Source: Bacilli bacterium
Lineage (GTDB): Bacteria; Bacillota_I; Bacilli_A; RFN20; CAG-826
Direction: 5' to 3'
Length of the DNA: 56,050 nt
Assembly: GCA_024680795.1 (NCBI GenBank)
Contig: JAILBR010000002.1
Location: 1 to 56,050, forward strand
The position numbers and the translations under genes are program-made. The notes under the pieces are model-generated. The model did not search any database and was not told the DNA's origin. It worked only from the letters and a program-made list of their open reading frames with translations. Positions 28,098-37,474 of this stretch are shown here, piece by piece. Position 1 is the first letter of the stretch, and each line of letters begins with the position of its first letter.

Positions 28098-29627
28098 ATG
28101 GCTAAAGAAAACTGTATTATCTCACTTCAAGGCGTGAATAAAACATTCGATGGTAACACTGTCGTTGATGACTTCAACCTTGATATTACGAAAGGCGAGT
28201 TTGTAACCTTTCTTGGACCTTCTGGATGTGGAAAAACAACAACCCTCCGTATGATTGCGGGTTTTGAAACTCCAACCAGTGGCACAATTTTATTGAATGG
28301 TGAGGATATCACGCGAATTCCTCCACACAAAAGACCAATTAACACGGTCTTCCAACGTTATGCACTTTTTCCTTATTTAAATGTGTATGACAATGTCGCG
28401 TTCGGATTAAAACTTAAAAAGATTCCTTACGAAGTGACAAATCGTAAGGGTGAAACAGTCACAAAATATCGTCACTTAACAAGAAAAGAGATTGACGAAA
28501 AAGTGATGAGAGCGTTGAAAGTTATCGATCTTGAAGATCTCGAAACTAGAGACATCTCCACTTTATCTGGCGGTCAACAACAACGTGTCGCTATTGCTAG
28601 AGCGATTGTTAACGAACCAGAAATCTTACTTCTTGATGAACCTTTAGGTGCTCTTGACTTAAAGATGAGAAAAGAGATGCAACTTGAATTAAAGGATATG
28701 CATAAGAAATTAGGCATCACCTTCATTTATGTTACCCACGATCAAGAAGAAGCTTTAACAATGTCGGATACTATCGTGGTTATGAAGAGTGGCGAAATTC
28801 AACAAGTCGGTTCCCCAACAGATATTTATAACGAACCCGTTAATGCTTATGTCGCTAACTTCATTGGTGAATCTAACATTTATAACGCAACTATGGTGGG
28901 AAAATTAAAAGTTAAATTCCTTAACCACACATTTGATTGTGTTGATGACTTCCCACTAAATGAAAAGGTTGATGTTGTCGTTAGACCTGAAGACGTCGAA
29001 ATGACTAAGATTGCCGGAGAAAAAGACCCTAACAAGTTAGTGGCTAGAATTGATAACAAAATCTTCAAAGGTATTCATTATGAATATGTTTTGATGTCAG
29101 GAAAGAGTGAAATCATTGCTCAATCCACTAAAGATCATGAACTTGGTAGTGAAGTTTATATTGATGTCGAACCAGAAAATATTCAAATCATGAAGAAGAC
29201 ATTAACCAAGAACATCTACCCAGAAGCTTGGTTAGACAAAAACAACAAACTCATCATTTCCGATGCTGAATTTGATGTTGATGTCACTCAATTATTAAAA
29301 GGTAGCCATGTCGATGACGAATTATATCTCATTGGTCCAGATGGCAAGAAATATGACCTTGATGACGCTGACGTCATCGCTGAAATTGGCCTTGATCAAA
29401 TCGAAATCGTTGACGGTTTTGATAACGGAAACGCTAATGGTGTTATCGTTTCTATGATTTATAAAGGCGATCACTATGCTGTGATGGTGAGAACCGATGA
29501 AGAAGAGGACTTCATCGTTGATACCATGTATACCTGGAACGAGGGCGACTTAGTCTCTATCGTTGTTAAACCAGAAAATATTACTCTCACTTTGAAAGGT
29601 GATATCAGCAAATATGAAGTCGAATAA
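28098..29627 (+). CDS. potA: Spermidine/putrescine ABC transporter ATP-binding protein (C-terminally extended)
   Basis: GPSGCGKTTTLRMIAGFETPTSG; LSGGQQQRVAIARAI; followed by PotB/C/D-like genes. Confidence 0.92.
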   Translation: MAKENCIISLQGVNKTFDGNTVVDDFNLDITKGEFVTFLGPSGCGKTTTLRMIAGFETPTSGTILLNGEDITRIPPHKRPINTVFQRYALFPYLNVYDNVAFGLKLKKIPYEVTNRKGETVTKYRHLTRKEIDEKVMRALKVIDLEDLETRDISTLSGGQQQRVAIARAIVNEPEILLLDEPLGALDLKMRKEMQLELKDMHKKLGITFIYVTHDQEEALTMSDTIVVMKSGEIQQVGSPTDIYNEPVNAYVANFIGESNIYNATMVGKLKVKFLNHTFDCVDDFPLNEKVDVVVRPEDVEMTKIAGEKDPNKLVARIDNKIFKGIHYEYVLMSGKSEIIAQSTKDHELGSEVYIDVEPENIQIMKKTLTKNIYPEAWLDKNNKLIISDAEFDVDVTQLLKGSHVDDELYLIGPDGKKYDLDDADVIAEIGLDQIEIVDGFDNGNANGVIVSMIYKGDHYAVMVRTDEEEDFIVDTMYTWNEGDLVSIVVKPENITLTLKGDISKYEVE

Positions 29628-30456
29628 AGCTAAGCGCTTCTTTGCTTTGCAAAGGAAGTACTTATGTATTCCTTATATTATATTTTTATTGCTATTTATT
29701 ATCGTTCCGATTTTAATCATTATTTTCTACGCTTTCACCAAGGAAACAATTAATCCTGAAACAGGCGTTAAGACAATATCATTAAGTGGAGAAGCATTTA
29801 TCAACTTCTTCACTGATCAAAGCAAAATTAATGTTCTTGTTGTCTCATTATTTGTTGCATTATTAACAACCATTGTTTGCTTGATCATCGGATTTCCTCT
29901 CGCCTTCTTCTTGGCGGATAAGAAAGTTAATAAAAATGTGGCGTTAATTACTTTATTTATCGCCCCAATGTGGATTAACTTCGTATTACGTACCGGTGCG
30001 ACTAGAGATTTACTCACTTGGCTCGGTATTAACGGAGGCAGTTATCCATATTTAGCCACCATCATCGGTATGGTGCAAAACTATCTTCCATTTGTGGTTC
30101 TTCCTTTATATACCACCATGTTGAAGCTTGACAAATCTCAAATCGAAGCGGCACGTGATTTGGGCGCAAACCCAGTGCAAGTCTTCTTTAAAAACATCAT
30201 TCCTCAAGCCGTTCCTGGCATTGTCAGTGCATGTTTAATGACTTTCATGCCAACGATGTCTAGTTATGTTATTTCTGACACATTATCAGAAGGTAAAATT
30301 ACCTTATTTGGTAGCTACATCGAACTCGAATTCACAAATAAAGCGTGGAATGATGGTTCCTTCATGGCATTAGTCATGCTCGTATTTATCGGTGTTACCA
30401 TGGCGATCTCTATGAGATTTTCTGATGATAACAAGAAAGGAGAAGGCAAATGGTAA
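29614..30456 (+). CDS. potB: Spermidine/putrescine ABC transporter permease
   Basis: Binding-protein-dependent permease; EAARDLGANPVQVFFKNIIPQAVPGI. Confidence 0.9.
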   Translation: MKSNKAKRFFALQRKYLCIPYIIFLLLFIIVPILIIIFYAFTKETINPETGVKTISLSGEAFINFFTDQSKINVLVVSLFVALLTTIVCLIIGFPLAFFLADKKVNKNVALITLFIAPMWINFVLRTGATRDLLTWLGINGGSYPYLATIIGMVQNYLPFVVLPLYTTMLKLDKSQIEAARDLGANPVQVFFKNIIPQAVPGIVSACLMTFMPTMSSYVISDTLSEGKITLFGSYIELEFTNKAWNDGSFMALVMLVFIGVTMAISMRFSDDNKKGEGKW

Positions 30457-31289
30457 AGAAAATTTTTGGCCAATGCTATATTTGGCTCATCCTTATCTTA
30501 ATGTATTTACCTGTCTTGGTACTCATCGCTTTCTCTTTCACTGATTCTGATCGAGTTGGTCAATGGAATGGTTTCTCCTTTGACTTATACCCAAGATTAT
30601 TCCAAGACGAAGCGATTATGACCGCTTTAGGAAATACAGTATTAATCGCTATTATTTCTTCTGTCTTAGCTACACTTATCGGTACTTTAGGTGCTGTCGG
30701 TGCTTTCTATTCCAAGAAAAAGATGCGTAATACGATTGATGTTGCTACACAAATTCCAGTTGTTAATGCTGAGATTGTTGTTGCCTTCTCTCTTACCGTT
30801 ATGTTCGTGTTCTTAGGCAACTTATTAAATGCATATTTATTCTCGTTCTGGACATTATTAATTGGTCATATGTGCTTATCCGTTCCATTTGTTTATATTT
30901 CTGTTAAACCAAAACTGCAACAAATGGACCCAAGCTTATATGAAGCCGCGCTTGATTTAGGATGCTCTCCTAGCCAAGCATTAGGTAAAGTAGTGGTTCC
31001 AGAAATCATGCCTGGCATTTTCTCTGGTTTCTTACTTGCCGTCACCTTATCTTTAGATGATTTCATCGTTACCGCCTTTACAAGAGGTAGTGGCTTATTA
31101 TCTGGAGAAAAGAAGATTGAAACTCTTTCCACCTACATTCAAGCTAAAATCAAAAGAACAGCCGTTCCACCAGAAATGCGTGCTTTGACTACTCTTTTAT
31201 TCATCTTAGTGGTTGTCGGTGTGGTTGGTGTTTCTATTTATAGAAATTACAAAGCAAATAAAATTGCTGCGAGAGTAAGGAGGGGATAA
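30450..31289 (+). CDS. potC: Spermidine/putrescine ABC transporter permease
   Basis: EAALDLGCSPSQALGKVVVPEIMPGI; overlaps potB. Confidence 0.9.
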   Translation: MVKKIFGQCYIWLILILMYLPVLVLIAFSFTDSDRVGQWNGFSFDLYPRLFQDEAIMTALGNTVLIAIISSVLATLIGTLGAVGAFYSKKKMRNTIDVATQIPVVNAEIVVAFSLTVMFVFLGNLLNAYLFSFWTLLIGHMCLSVPFVYISVKPKLQQMDPSLYEAALDLGCSPSQALGKVVVPEIMPGIFSGFLLAVTLSLDDFIVTAFTRGSGLLSGEKKIETLSTYIQAKIKRTAVPPEMRALTTLLFILVVVGVVGVSIYRNYKANKIAARVRRG

Positions 31290-31291
31290 AA

Positions 31292-33352
31292 ATGAAAAAA
31301 GTATTTAAAACATTATTATTGACCCCATTTATTCTCGGGATGTCCACTGGACTTACTAGCTGTAACAAAACTAACGACTTAACTCTTAGAATTTTAAATA
31401 GTGAAGACTATATTTATCTTAGAGATAAATCTATTCCTGGAGATAAAGATTTAGTCGATCAATTCGTCGATTATGTGGAAAGAGAATATCCTCAATATAA
31501 AGGTTTATCTGTTGTCTATGATACAAGTGACACAAATGAAACCATTTATAGTGAAATTCAAACCGGAAAGAGTAACTATGATTTAATCAATGTCTCTGAA
31601 TATATGGCGCAAAGAATCGTCAACGGTGGATTCGCTAATAAAATTGATCGTAGTTTGATTCCTAATTATGACGCTTTCGCTTCAACAGAAATTAAAAATA
31701 GATTAGATTCTATTGAAACTACAGTTAAAGTCTATGACAAAAATCAAGGCAAATATGTTGATGAACCAGTGCAATTAAAAGACTATGCAGTTGGTTATAT
31801 GTGGGGCACTTTAGGTATTTTATTCAACCCTTCATATTCTGGCTTCGGTAATGTCACAAAAGAAGAAATTATCGAGGATATGATGGATTATGGCAACTTA
31901 TGGAATCAAAAATATAAGAATACGATATCCGTCAAAAACTCAATGCGTGACACTTATGCGGTTGGTGTTTTAGAGACATATCGCGATGAATTCCAAGCTT
32001 TAATTAATGAACTAGATCCTGATGATCCTGTTAGCCTCACTCACTATCAAAAAGAGTTTGCGAAAATCTTTAATAGATGTGACGAAAAATCAGTTTCTGA
32101 AGTGCAACAAGTATTAGAGGCACTTAAGAAAAATGTCTTCGGGCTAGAAGTTGACTCCGGCAAAGAAGATATCGTTAGTGGAAAAATCGGCATCAACCTC
32201 GCTTGGAGCGGTGACGCGACTTATTCGATGGAAAAGGCGGAAAACGCTGGATTAGAAGAAGGCTTATTCTATTCTATTCCTGAATTAGGTAGTAATATCT
32301 GGTCCGATGTCTGGATTATGCCAAACTGTTCTAGAAGCGACGCTCAATACGAATTAGCTCACTTATTCTTAGACTATTTATGTGATCCTTCTATCGCTAC
32401 TAAGAATATGAGTTACACTGGCTATACTTCATTTATCGGTGGTGATGATATCCTCGAACTCGCTAGAGACTGGTACGATATTAGAACTGATGAAATTTAT
32501 GAAGAAGTAGTGGATGAAGAAAGTGGAGAATCTGAATATTATACAGTTTATTCTCTTGATGAATCATCTTTAAACCAAGAAGAATGGGATTTTAAATCAT
32601 TCGATTATGATGATTTCTTAGAGGCCAAACATGATGATGGTCGAAATGATGAAAAACTACATTACTTTGAGCCATACGAGAAAAAGGTTGGCGTAGAAAT
32701 CGTTACTATTGAAGAACCATCTTCATATGAAGAATTATTAGAGCATGGTGATTACGTTTATCTCACTGATGATGAAGGCGAGCCTGTCTATGAATTAGAT
32801 GGTGAAGGTAATCCAGTTCTTGATGAGGAAGGAAACCCAATTCAAGTTATTAAAACTTATGGCGACTTAACTATCGTTGACGCTCCTGATAGCGAACTCG
32901 AAGTAGTTGACCTATCCTATTTCTTCAATGGAACCTTCTATAAAACCGCTGAAGATAAATATGGTGAAGATTTAGCGACAATGGATGCGGGAGATGTCGT
33001 CCTATATGAAGATGATATCGACACCATATTCTACTCTGATAATTATCTTCCATATAGCTATCTTGATGAGAATAATGTTGAACAACAAAATATCTGTGTT
33101 GGACATGCATTCTTCTGTCAATATCCAGATAAAAACACCATCAACCGTTGTGCAGTTATGGAAGATTATGGCGCCAATAACGCATACGTGATGAAGATGT
33201 GGGAAAACTTCAAGAGTGATCCTCTTCCAGCCTGGGCAATTGTCGTCTTAATTGTCTTCTTGGTTGGCATCTTAGCCCTTATCGCTTACTTTGTTACTAA
33301 GAAGATCTTAATCAATCGAGTAAGAAAGGCAAGAAAGGCCGCTAATCAATAA
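31292..33352 (+). CDS. potD: Spermidine/putrescine-binding lipoprotein with C-terminal TM
   Basis: Lipobox TGLTSC; YDLINVSEYMAQRIV; NLAWSGDATYSME; C-terminal AWAIVVLIVFLVGILALIAYFV. Confidence 0.82.
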   Translation: MKKVFKTLLLTPFILGMSTGLTSCNKTNDLTLRILNSEDYIYLRDKSIPGDKDLVDQFVDYVEREYPQYKGLSVVYDTSDTNETIYSEIQTGKSNYDLINVSEYMAQRIVNGGFANKIDRSLIPNYDAFASTEIKNRLDSIETTVKVYDKNQGKYVDEPVQLKDYAVGYMWGTLGILFNPSYSGFGNVTKEEIIEDMMDYGNLWNQKYKNTISVKNSMRDTYAVGVLETYRDEFQALINELDPDDPVSLTHYQKEFAKIFNRCDEKSVSEVQQVLEALKKNVFGLEVDSGKEDIVSGKIGINLAWSGDATYSMEKAENAGLEEGLFYSIPELGSNIWSDVWIMPNCSRSDAQYELAHLFLDYLCDPSIATKNMSYTGYTSFIGGDDILELARDWYDIRTDEIYEEVVDEESGESEYYTVYSLDESSLNQEEWDFKSFDYDDFLEAKHDDGRNDEKLHYFEPYEKKVGVEIVTIEEPSSYEELLEHGDYVYLTDDEGEPVYELDGEGNPVLDEEGNPIQVIKTYGDLTIVDAPDSELEVVDLSYFFNGTFYKTAEDKYGEDLATMDAGDVVLYEDDIDTIFYSDNYLPYSYLDENNVEQQNICVGHAFFCQYPDKNTINRCAVMEDYGANNAYVMKMWENFKSDPLPAWAIVVLIVFLVGILALIAYFVTKKILINRVRKARKAANQ

Positions 33353-33360
33353 AAATTAAA

Positions 33361-33389
33361 AGCACCAAGGGTTAACCAAGGTGCTTTTT
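33361..33389. terminator. Bidirectional terminator shared by potD (+) and the tRNA-like RNA (-)
   Basis: AGCACCaaGGgTTAAcCaaGGTGCTtttt; flanked on both strands by T-runs. Confidence 0.7.
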
Positions 33390-33501
33390 AAGTGGCCTAA
33401 CTAAGCGCTCTACCACCTGAGCTACGTCAAGTAAGCTTGACGGCAGGACTCGAACCTGCGACCTCTTCGTTATCGACGATAATGAAATAAGTATAGGCTC
33501 T
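33361..33501 (-). ncRNA. Circularly permuted tRNA-like RNA, candidate bacterial Y RNA (YrlA-like)
   Basis: Minus strand: CGAAG AGGTC GCAGG-TTCGAGT-CCTGC CGTCAAG-CTTA-CTTGACG TA GCTC-AGGTGGTA-GAGC G CTTAG; TGTTATAAT extended -10 at 33509-33517; terminator at 33361-33389. Confidence 0.7.
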
Positions 33502-33554
33502 AACTAATATTATAACAGTTTATATATTTAGATGTGTGTATAATTATTTATAGT

Positions 33555-34148
33555 ATGGAAAAACTATTTTTTGAAATGCCGACTATTAAAAGAAAAGATG
33601 ACGCTCTCGATTATGTCAATGAGTTTTCGTTATATAACTCACATATTAATGGGACCGGTGGACTAAATAGATATACTGATGACTATGAAGGATGGCTAGA
33701 AAAACTAGAGCGAGATTATATCCAAGAGCCAGATGAAGAAAGAGTGCCGGCTAGAACTTATTTTTTGGTGAGAGAAAGCGACAATAGAATAGTGGGAATG
33801 ATTAATATCCGCCTTGTTTTAAATGAAAAACTATCGAAATATGGCGGACATATCGGGTATTCAATTAGGCCAACCGAAAGAAGAAAAGGATATAACAAAA
33901 TCAATCTGTATCTAGGACTGAAAGTACTTGATATTTATGGCGTTAGGGAAGCGTTTTTGGATGCGGATATAGATAATCCTGCTTCATGGAAAACAATTGA
34001 AGCGCTAGGCGGAAAAAGAGTTAAAGAATATTTTAATGACGAATACACTCACTCTGTTATAGTGGATTATATTATTGATGTTAAAGAGTCACTAAAAAAC
34101 AATAAACAATTCGAAGAATACATCGCCGTAAAAAAAATAAAACGGTGA
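33555..34148 (+). CDS. GNAT family N-acetyltransferase
   Basis: RESDNRIVGMINIRLVLNEKLSKYGGHIGYSIRPTERRKGYNKINL. Confidence 0.88.
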   Translation: MEKLFFEMPTIKRKDDALDYVNEFSLYNSHINGTGGLNRYTDDYEGWLEKLERDYIQEPDEERVPARTYFLVRESDNRIVGMINIRLVLNEKLSKYGGHIGYSIRPTERRKGYNKINLYLGLKVLDIYGVREAFLDADIDNPASWKTIEALGGKRVKEYFNDEYTHSVIVDYIIDVKESLKNNKQFEEYIAVKKIKR

Positions 34149-34175
34149 ATTTTTATCACCGTTAATTAGCTTGTA

Positions 34176-34252
34176 TGGTCGGGACGACAGGATTTGAACC
34201 TGCGACCTTCTGAACCCAAATCAGACGCGATACCAAGCTACGCTACGTCCCG
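34176..34252 (-). tRNA. tRNA-Pro(TGG)
   Basis: CGGGACG acceptor, anticodon loop TTTGGGT, encoded CCA. Confidence 0.93.
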
Positions 34253-34257
34253 AATAT

Positions 34258-34334
34258 TGGCGCGCTAGATAAGATTCGAACTCATGACCCCCACATTCGT
34301 AGTGTGATACTCTATCCAACTGAGCTACTAGCGC
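34258..34334 (-). tRNA. tRNA-Arg(ACG)
   Basis: GCGCTAG acceptor, loop CTACGAA, encoded CCA. Confidence 0.92.
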
Positions 34335-34362
34335 ATCTTATTTAACTGCCCAACAATTTTTT

Positions 34363-34437
34363 TGGAGGTTCCAGAGGGACTTGAACCCCCGCTCGTTGAG
34401 TTGCAGTCAACTGCCTTACCAACTTGGCTATGGAACC
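34363..34437 (-). tRNA. tRNA-Cys(GCA)
   Basis: GGTTCCA acceptor, GTTGA-CTGCAAC-TCAAC, encoded CCA. Confidence 0.92.
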
Positions 34438-34538
34438 AGTATTGCAGCGCTATGTATTATATCACTATGATAATTTTAGATACAAGAAGAGAATTAACAA
34501 ATTTTACTTTTTCCTATTTATATATAAATATAGATATT

Positions 34539-34657
34539 AGTTAGACATATCTAACTTTTTTAGTTGACTATATATTTTTCACGCATATAATATATGTGTT
34601 AGTCATCGCTAACTGTGATGGCTATATATTTCATGGAGGAGTTAGTTAAATCTAACT
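34539..34657 (+). promoter_or_regulatory. feo promoter with three inverted-repeat operators
   Basis: TTGACT (34564-34569) N16 TATAAT (34586-34591); GTTAG-N6-CTAAC boxes at 34539-34556, 34598-34613 and 34640-34657. Confidence 0.75.
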
Positions 34658-34666
34658 AGAGAGATT

Positions 34667-34879
34667 ATGCCAATAGTGATAGCACCAACTGATGTCGAAT
34701 TAACCATTATCAAGATTATGGTTGATGACAAAACCAAAAAGCATTTGGAATCTTTAGGTATTGTCACCAATGGCAAGATTACTGTTATCTCCACACATGG
34801 TGGAAATGTCATATGTGTGGTCAAAGGTGTACGCCTTGGCCTCAATAGTGATGTTGCTAAGAAAATTCTAGTAGCGTAG
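34667..34879 (+). CDS. feoA: FeoA family protein
   Basis: Small FeoA/SH3-like protein upstream of a second feoA and feoB. Confidence 0.75.
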   Translation: MPIVIAPTDVELTIIKIMVDDKTKKHLESLGIVTNGKITVISTHGGNVICVVKGVRLGLNSDVAKKILVA

Positions 34880-34893
34880 AAAGGAAGGAAGTT

Positions 34894-35124
34894 ATGCTAA
34901 AAAAACTAGATGAACTAAAAAAAGGCGAGACTGGCCTTATTAAAAAAGTGGAAGGCGAAGGAAGAATTCGCCGTCGTTTATTCGATATGGGTGTCACCCC
35001 CGGAGCAGAAGTATATTTACGTAAAGTAGCTCCACTTGGTGATCCGGTCGAAGTGACAATCAGAGGATATGAATTATCGCTTAGAAAAGCGGAAGCATGT
35101 CTTGTGACTGTCGAAGTTAAATAG
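34894..35124 (+). CDS. feoA: FeoA family protein
   Basis: LKKGETGLIKKVEGEGRIRRRLFDMGVTPGAEVYLRKVAPLGDPVEVTIRGYELSLRK. Confidence 0.92.
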   Translation: MLKKLDELKKGETGLIKKVEGEGRIRRRLFDMGVTPGAEVYLRKVAPLGDPVEVTIRGYELSLRKAEACLVTVEVK

Positions 35125-35137
35125 TGGGGTAATGATT

Positions 35138-37453
35138 ATGGGAGAAAAACGTATTATTGTTGCCTTAGCAGGTAACCCTAATTCAGGAAAAACCACATTA
35201 TTTAACTCATTAACTGGCTCTACGGCGCACGTTGGTAATTGGCCAGGAGTTACAGTTGATAAAAGAGAAGGTACTTATAAGAAATTAGAAAAGCCAATCG
35301 ATATTATCGATTTACCTGGTATTTATTCTCTATCCCCTTATACACCAGAAGAAGTTATCTCAAGAAATTATATTCTTGATGAAAAACCTGACTGTGTGAT
35401 TAACGTGGTTGACGCCACAAACTTAGAAAGAAACCTTTATCTAACTACTCAATTATTGGAAATTGATGTACCACTCGTAGTAGCACTCAACATGTCTGAT
35501 GTTGTTAGAAAAAACGGTGACTTAATCAATGTTGAAGAATTAAGTAAAAAACTAGGTGTACCTGTTGTTGAAATTTCCGCCTTAAAAGAGGAAAACTTAG
35601 ACAGTTTAATGGCTGAAGCCTATAAGGCTGCCGCCAAAGGAAGAGTGGGAAAAACCGTCCTTGAAAGTAAAGAACTATTACACCTTATTGATGATATTAA
35701 AATTGCTTTCAAAGGAAAAGGAGTGGAAAACCCTTTGTTCCATGCGATTAAATTAGTGGAAATGGATGAACTTGAAACTAAGAGTCATCCAGATTTAATC
35801 CCAATGGTGGAAGAATTTAAAGCTAGTCACGCTGATGAAGTATTTGGTGATGACTATGAAGCCTTAATCGCAGATGCTAGATATAAATATATCTCCAGTC
35901 ATTATGCGATTACATTAAGTAAAAAAGATGGAAATGCTTCTAAAGACAAATTATCTAGAAGCGACAAGATTGATAAAGTTTTAACTCATAGAATTTGGGC
36001 ATTACCAATCTTTGTTCTTATTATGTTTATCATCTTCCACGTAACATTCTCCGAAGATTTATTATTCATCGGTAGAATCACCGCTTTGGCACAAGGCGTG
36101 GCATTTGACGATTTAGAGCTCATTACCGACCCATTCTGGATTAGATTCCTATCGGCTGATTATTTAACCCCTCTCGAGGAATTAGCGCCACTAAATGGTG
36201 TTCCTTCAATCGGTGTTTGGTTACAAAGTCAATTTGGATTCTGTACTGGTAGCTTAATCGAAGCTATTAGAGGCTCATTCGGTGGCGGTTTTATTGGAAT
36301 CGGCATGGAAGAACACTGGTTCACATCTCTTATCTGCGATGGCTTATTTACTGGTTTAGATGCTGTCTTAAGCTTTATTCCTCAAATCATGATTCTCTTT
36401 TTATTCATCGCTATTCTCGAAGACAGCGGTTATATGGCACGTATTGCCTTTATTCTTGATAGAGCATTTAGAAAATTTGGTTTATCCGGAAAAGCATTTA
36501 TTCCAATGCTAACTGGTTTCGGATGTTCGGTTCCTGGCATTATGGCCACTAGAACTCTTGAAGACGAAAAAGAAAAGAACAGAACTATTAGATTGATGAC
36601 ATGTTTCTCTTGTGGCGCTAAAGCACCAATCTGGGCATTATTAGCCGCGGTTGGTGTATATGCTGGATTTGATGGCGGTATCTTCGTATTTAGTATCTAC
36701 TTATTAGGTATTGCCGCTGCTGTTATATTCGCATTATTCATGAAACTATTCTCGAAAGATCAATATGTTTCTCCATTCATTATGGAATTACCAGCGTATC
36801 ACTTACCACAATTTAGAAACGTCATGGCCCACTTATGGGAAAAATTAAAACACTATGTCATTAAAGCTGGCACCATCATTGCTGCTAGTACTATTGTGAT
36901 TTGGTTCTTAAGTAACTTTAACTGGAATTTATCTCTTGGTATGGTTGCTATTGAAGAATCGATGCTTGCTGATTTAGGTAGAACATTTAATTATTTATTC
37001 TTCCCAATCGCACCACTTGAAGGTGGATGGACAAATATCTCTGGCTGGAATGTTGGTGATGGATGGAAATATTCAGTCTCTACAATTACTGGCTTAATCG
37101 CTAAAGAAGATGTTGTTGCTACAATGGCAGAATTAGGCTTAGAAGAAGGCACAATCTTCTTACAAGTTGAAGGCGTCTATTCATTCGCTTTATTCAACTT
37201 ATTCACTCTTCCGTGCTTTGCGGCAATGGGTGCTGCTTATGGCGAACAAAACAAAAAAGAATTTGGCATCACCATTCTATGGTGGCTTGGAATTAGTTAT
37301 GGTGCATCATTAATCTGCTATTGGGTCATGCATTTCTGCAGAACTTTACCAGGATTAGGATATCCATTACTAGTTGTTCTTATCGGCGCTGTTATCGCTG
37401 CTGGTATCATCGTTTCTAATAGACATAAAAACGCTCAAAGAGCTAATGCTTAA
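35138..37453 (+). CDS. feoB: Ferrous iron transporter B
   Basis: ALAGNPNSGKTTLFNSLTG; NWPGVTVD; DLPGIYSL; GCSVPGIMATRTL. Confidence 0.95.
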   Translation: MGEKRIIVALAGNPNSGKTTLFNSLTGSTAHVGNWPGVTVDKREGTYKKLEKPIDIIDLPGIYSLSPYTPEEVISRNYILDEKPDCVINVVDATNLERNLYLTTQLLEIDVPLVVALNMSDVVRKNGDLINVEELSKKLGVPVVEISALKEENLDSLMAEAYKAAAKGRVGKTVLESKELLHLIDDIKIAFKGKGVENPLFHAIKLVEMDELETKSHPDLIPMVEEFKASHADEVFGDDYEALIADARYKYISSHYAITLSKKDGNASKDKLSRSDKIDKVLTHRIWALPIFVLIMFIIFHVTFSEDLLFIGRITALAQGVAFDDLELITDPFWIRFLSADYLTPLEELAPLNGVPSIGVWLQSQFGFCTGSLIEAIRGSFGGGFIGIGMEEHWFTSLICDGLFTGLDAVLSFIPQIMILFLFIAILEDSGYMARIAFILDRAFRKFGLSGKAFIPMLTGFGCSVPGIMATRTLEDEKEKNRTIRLMTCFSCGAKAPIWALLAAVGVYAGFDGGIFVFSIYLLGIAAAVIFALFMKLFSKDQYVSPFIMELPAYHLPQFRNVMAHLWEKLKHYVIKAGTIIAASTIVIWFLSNFNWNLSLGMVAIEESMLADLGRTFNYLFFPIAPLEGGWTNISGWNVGDGWKYSVSTITGLIAKEDVVATMAELGLEEGTIFLQVEGVYSFALFNLFTLPCFAAMGAAYGEQNKKEFGITILWWLGISYGASLICYWVMHFCRTLPGLGYPLLVVLIGAVIAAGIIVSNRHKNAQRANA

Positions 37454-37474
37454 TTTATAAGGAGGACAAAAGAA

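Noticed and set aside
33390-33480. Ordinary tRNA or tmRNA at the tRNA-like locus
   Set aside because: T-arm precedes D-arm on the minus strand and the acceptor is closed by a tetraloop, so it cannot be a standard tRNA. It lacks the tmRNA GGGGCT-type acceptor and any tag reading frame.
34362-34544. 60-aa + strand ORF
   Set aside because: It runs antisense through tRNA-Cys; no SD, no protein-like composition.
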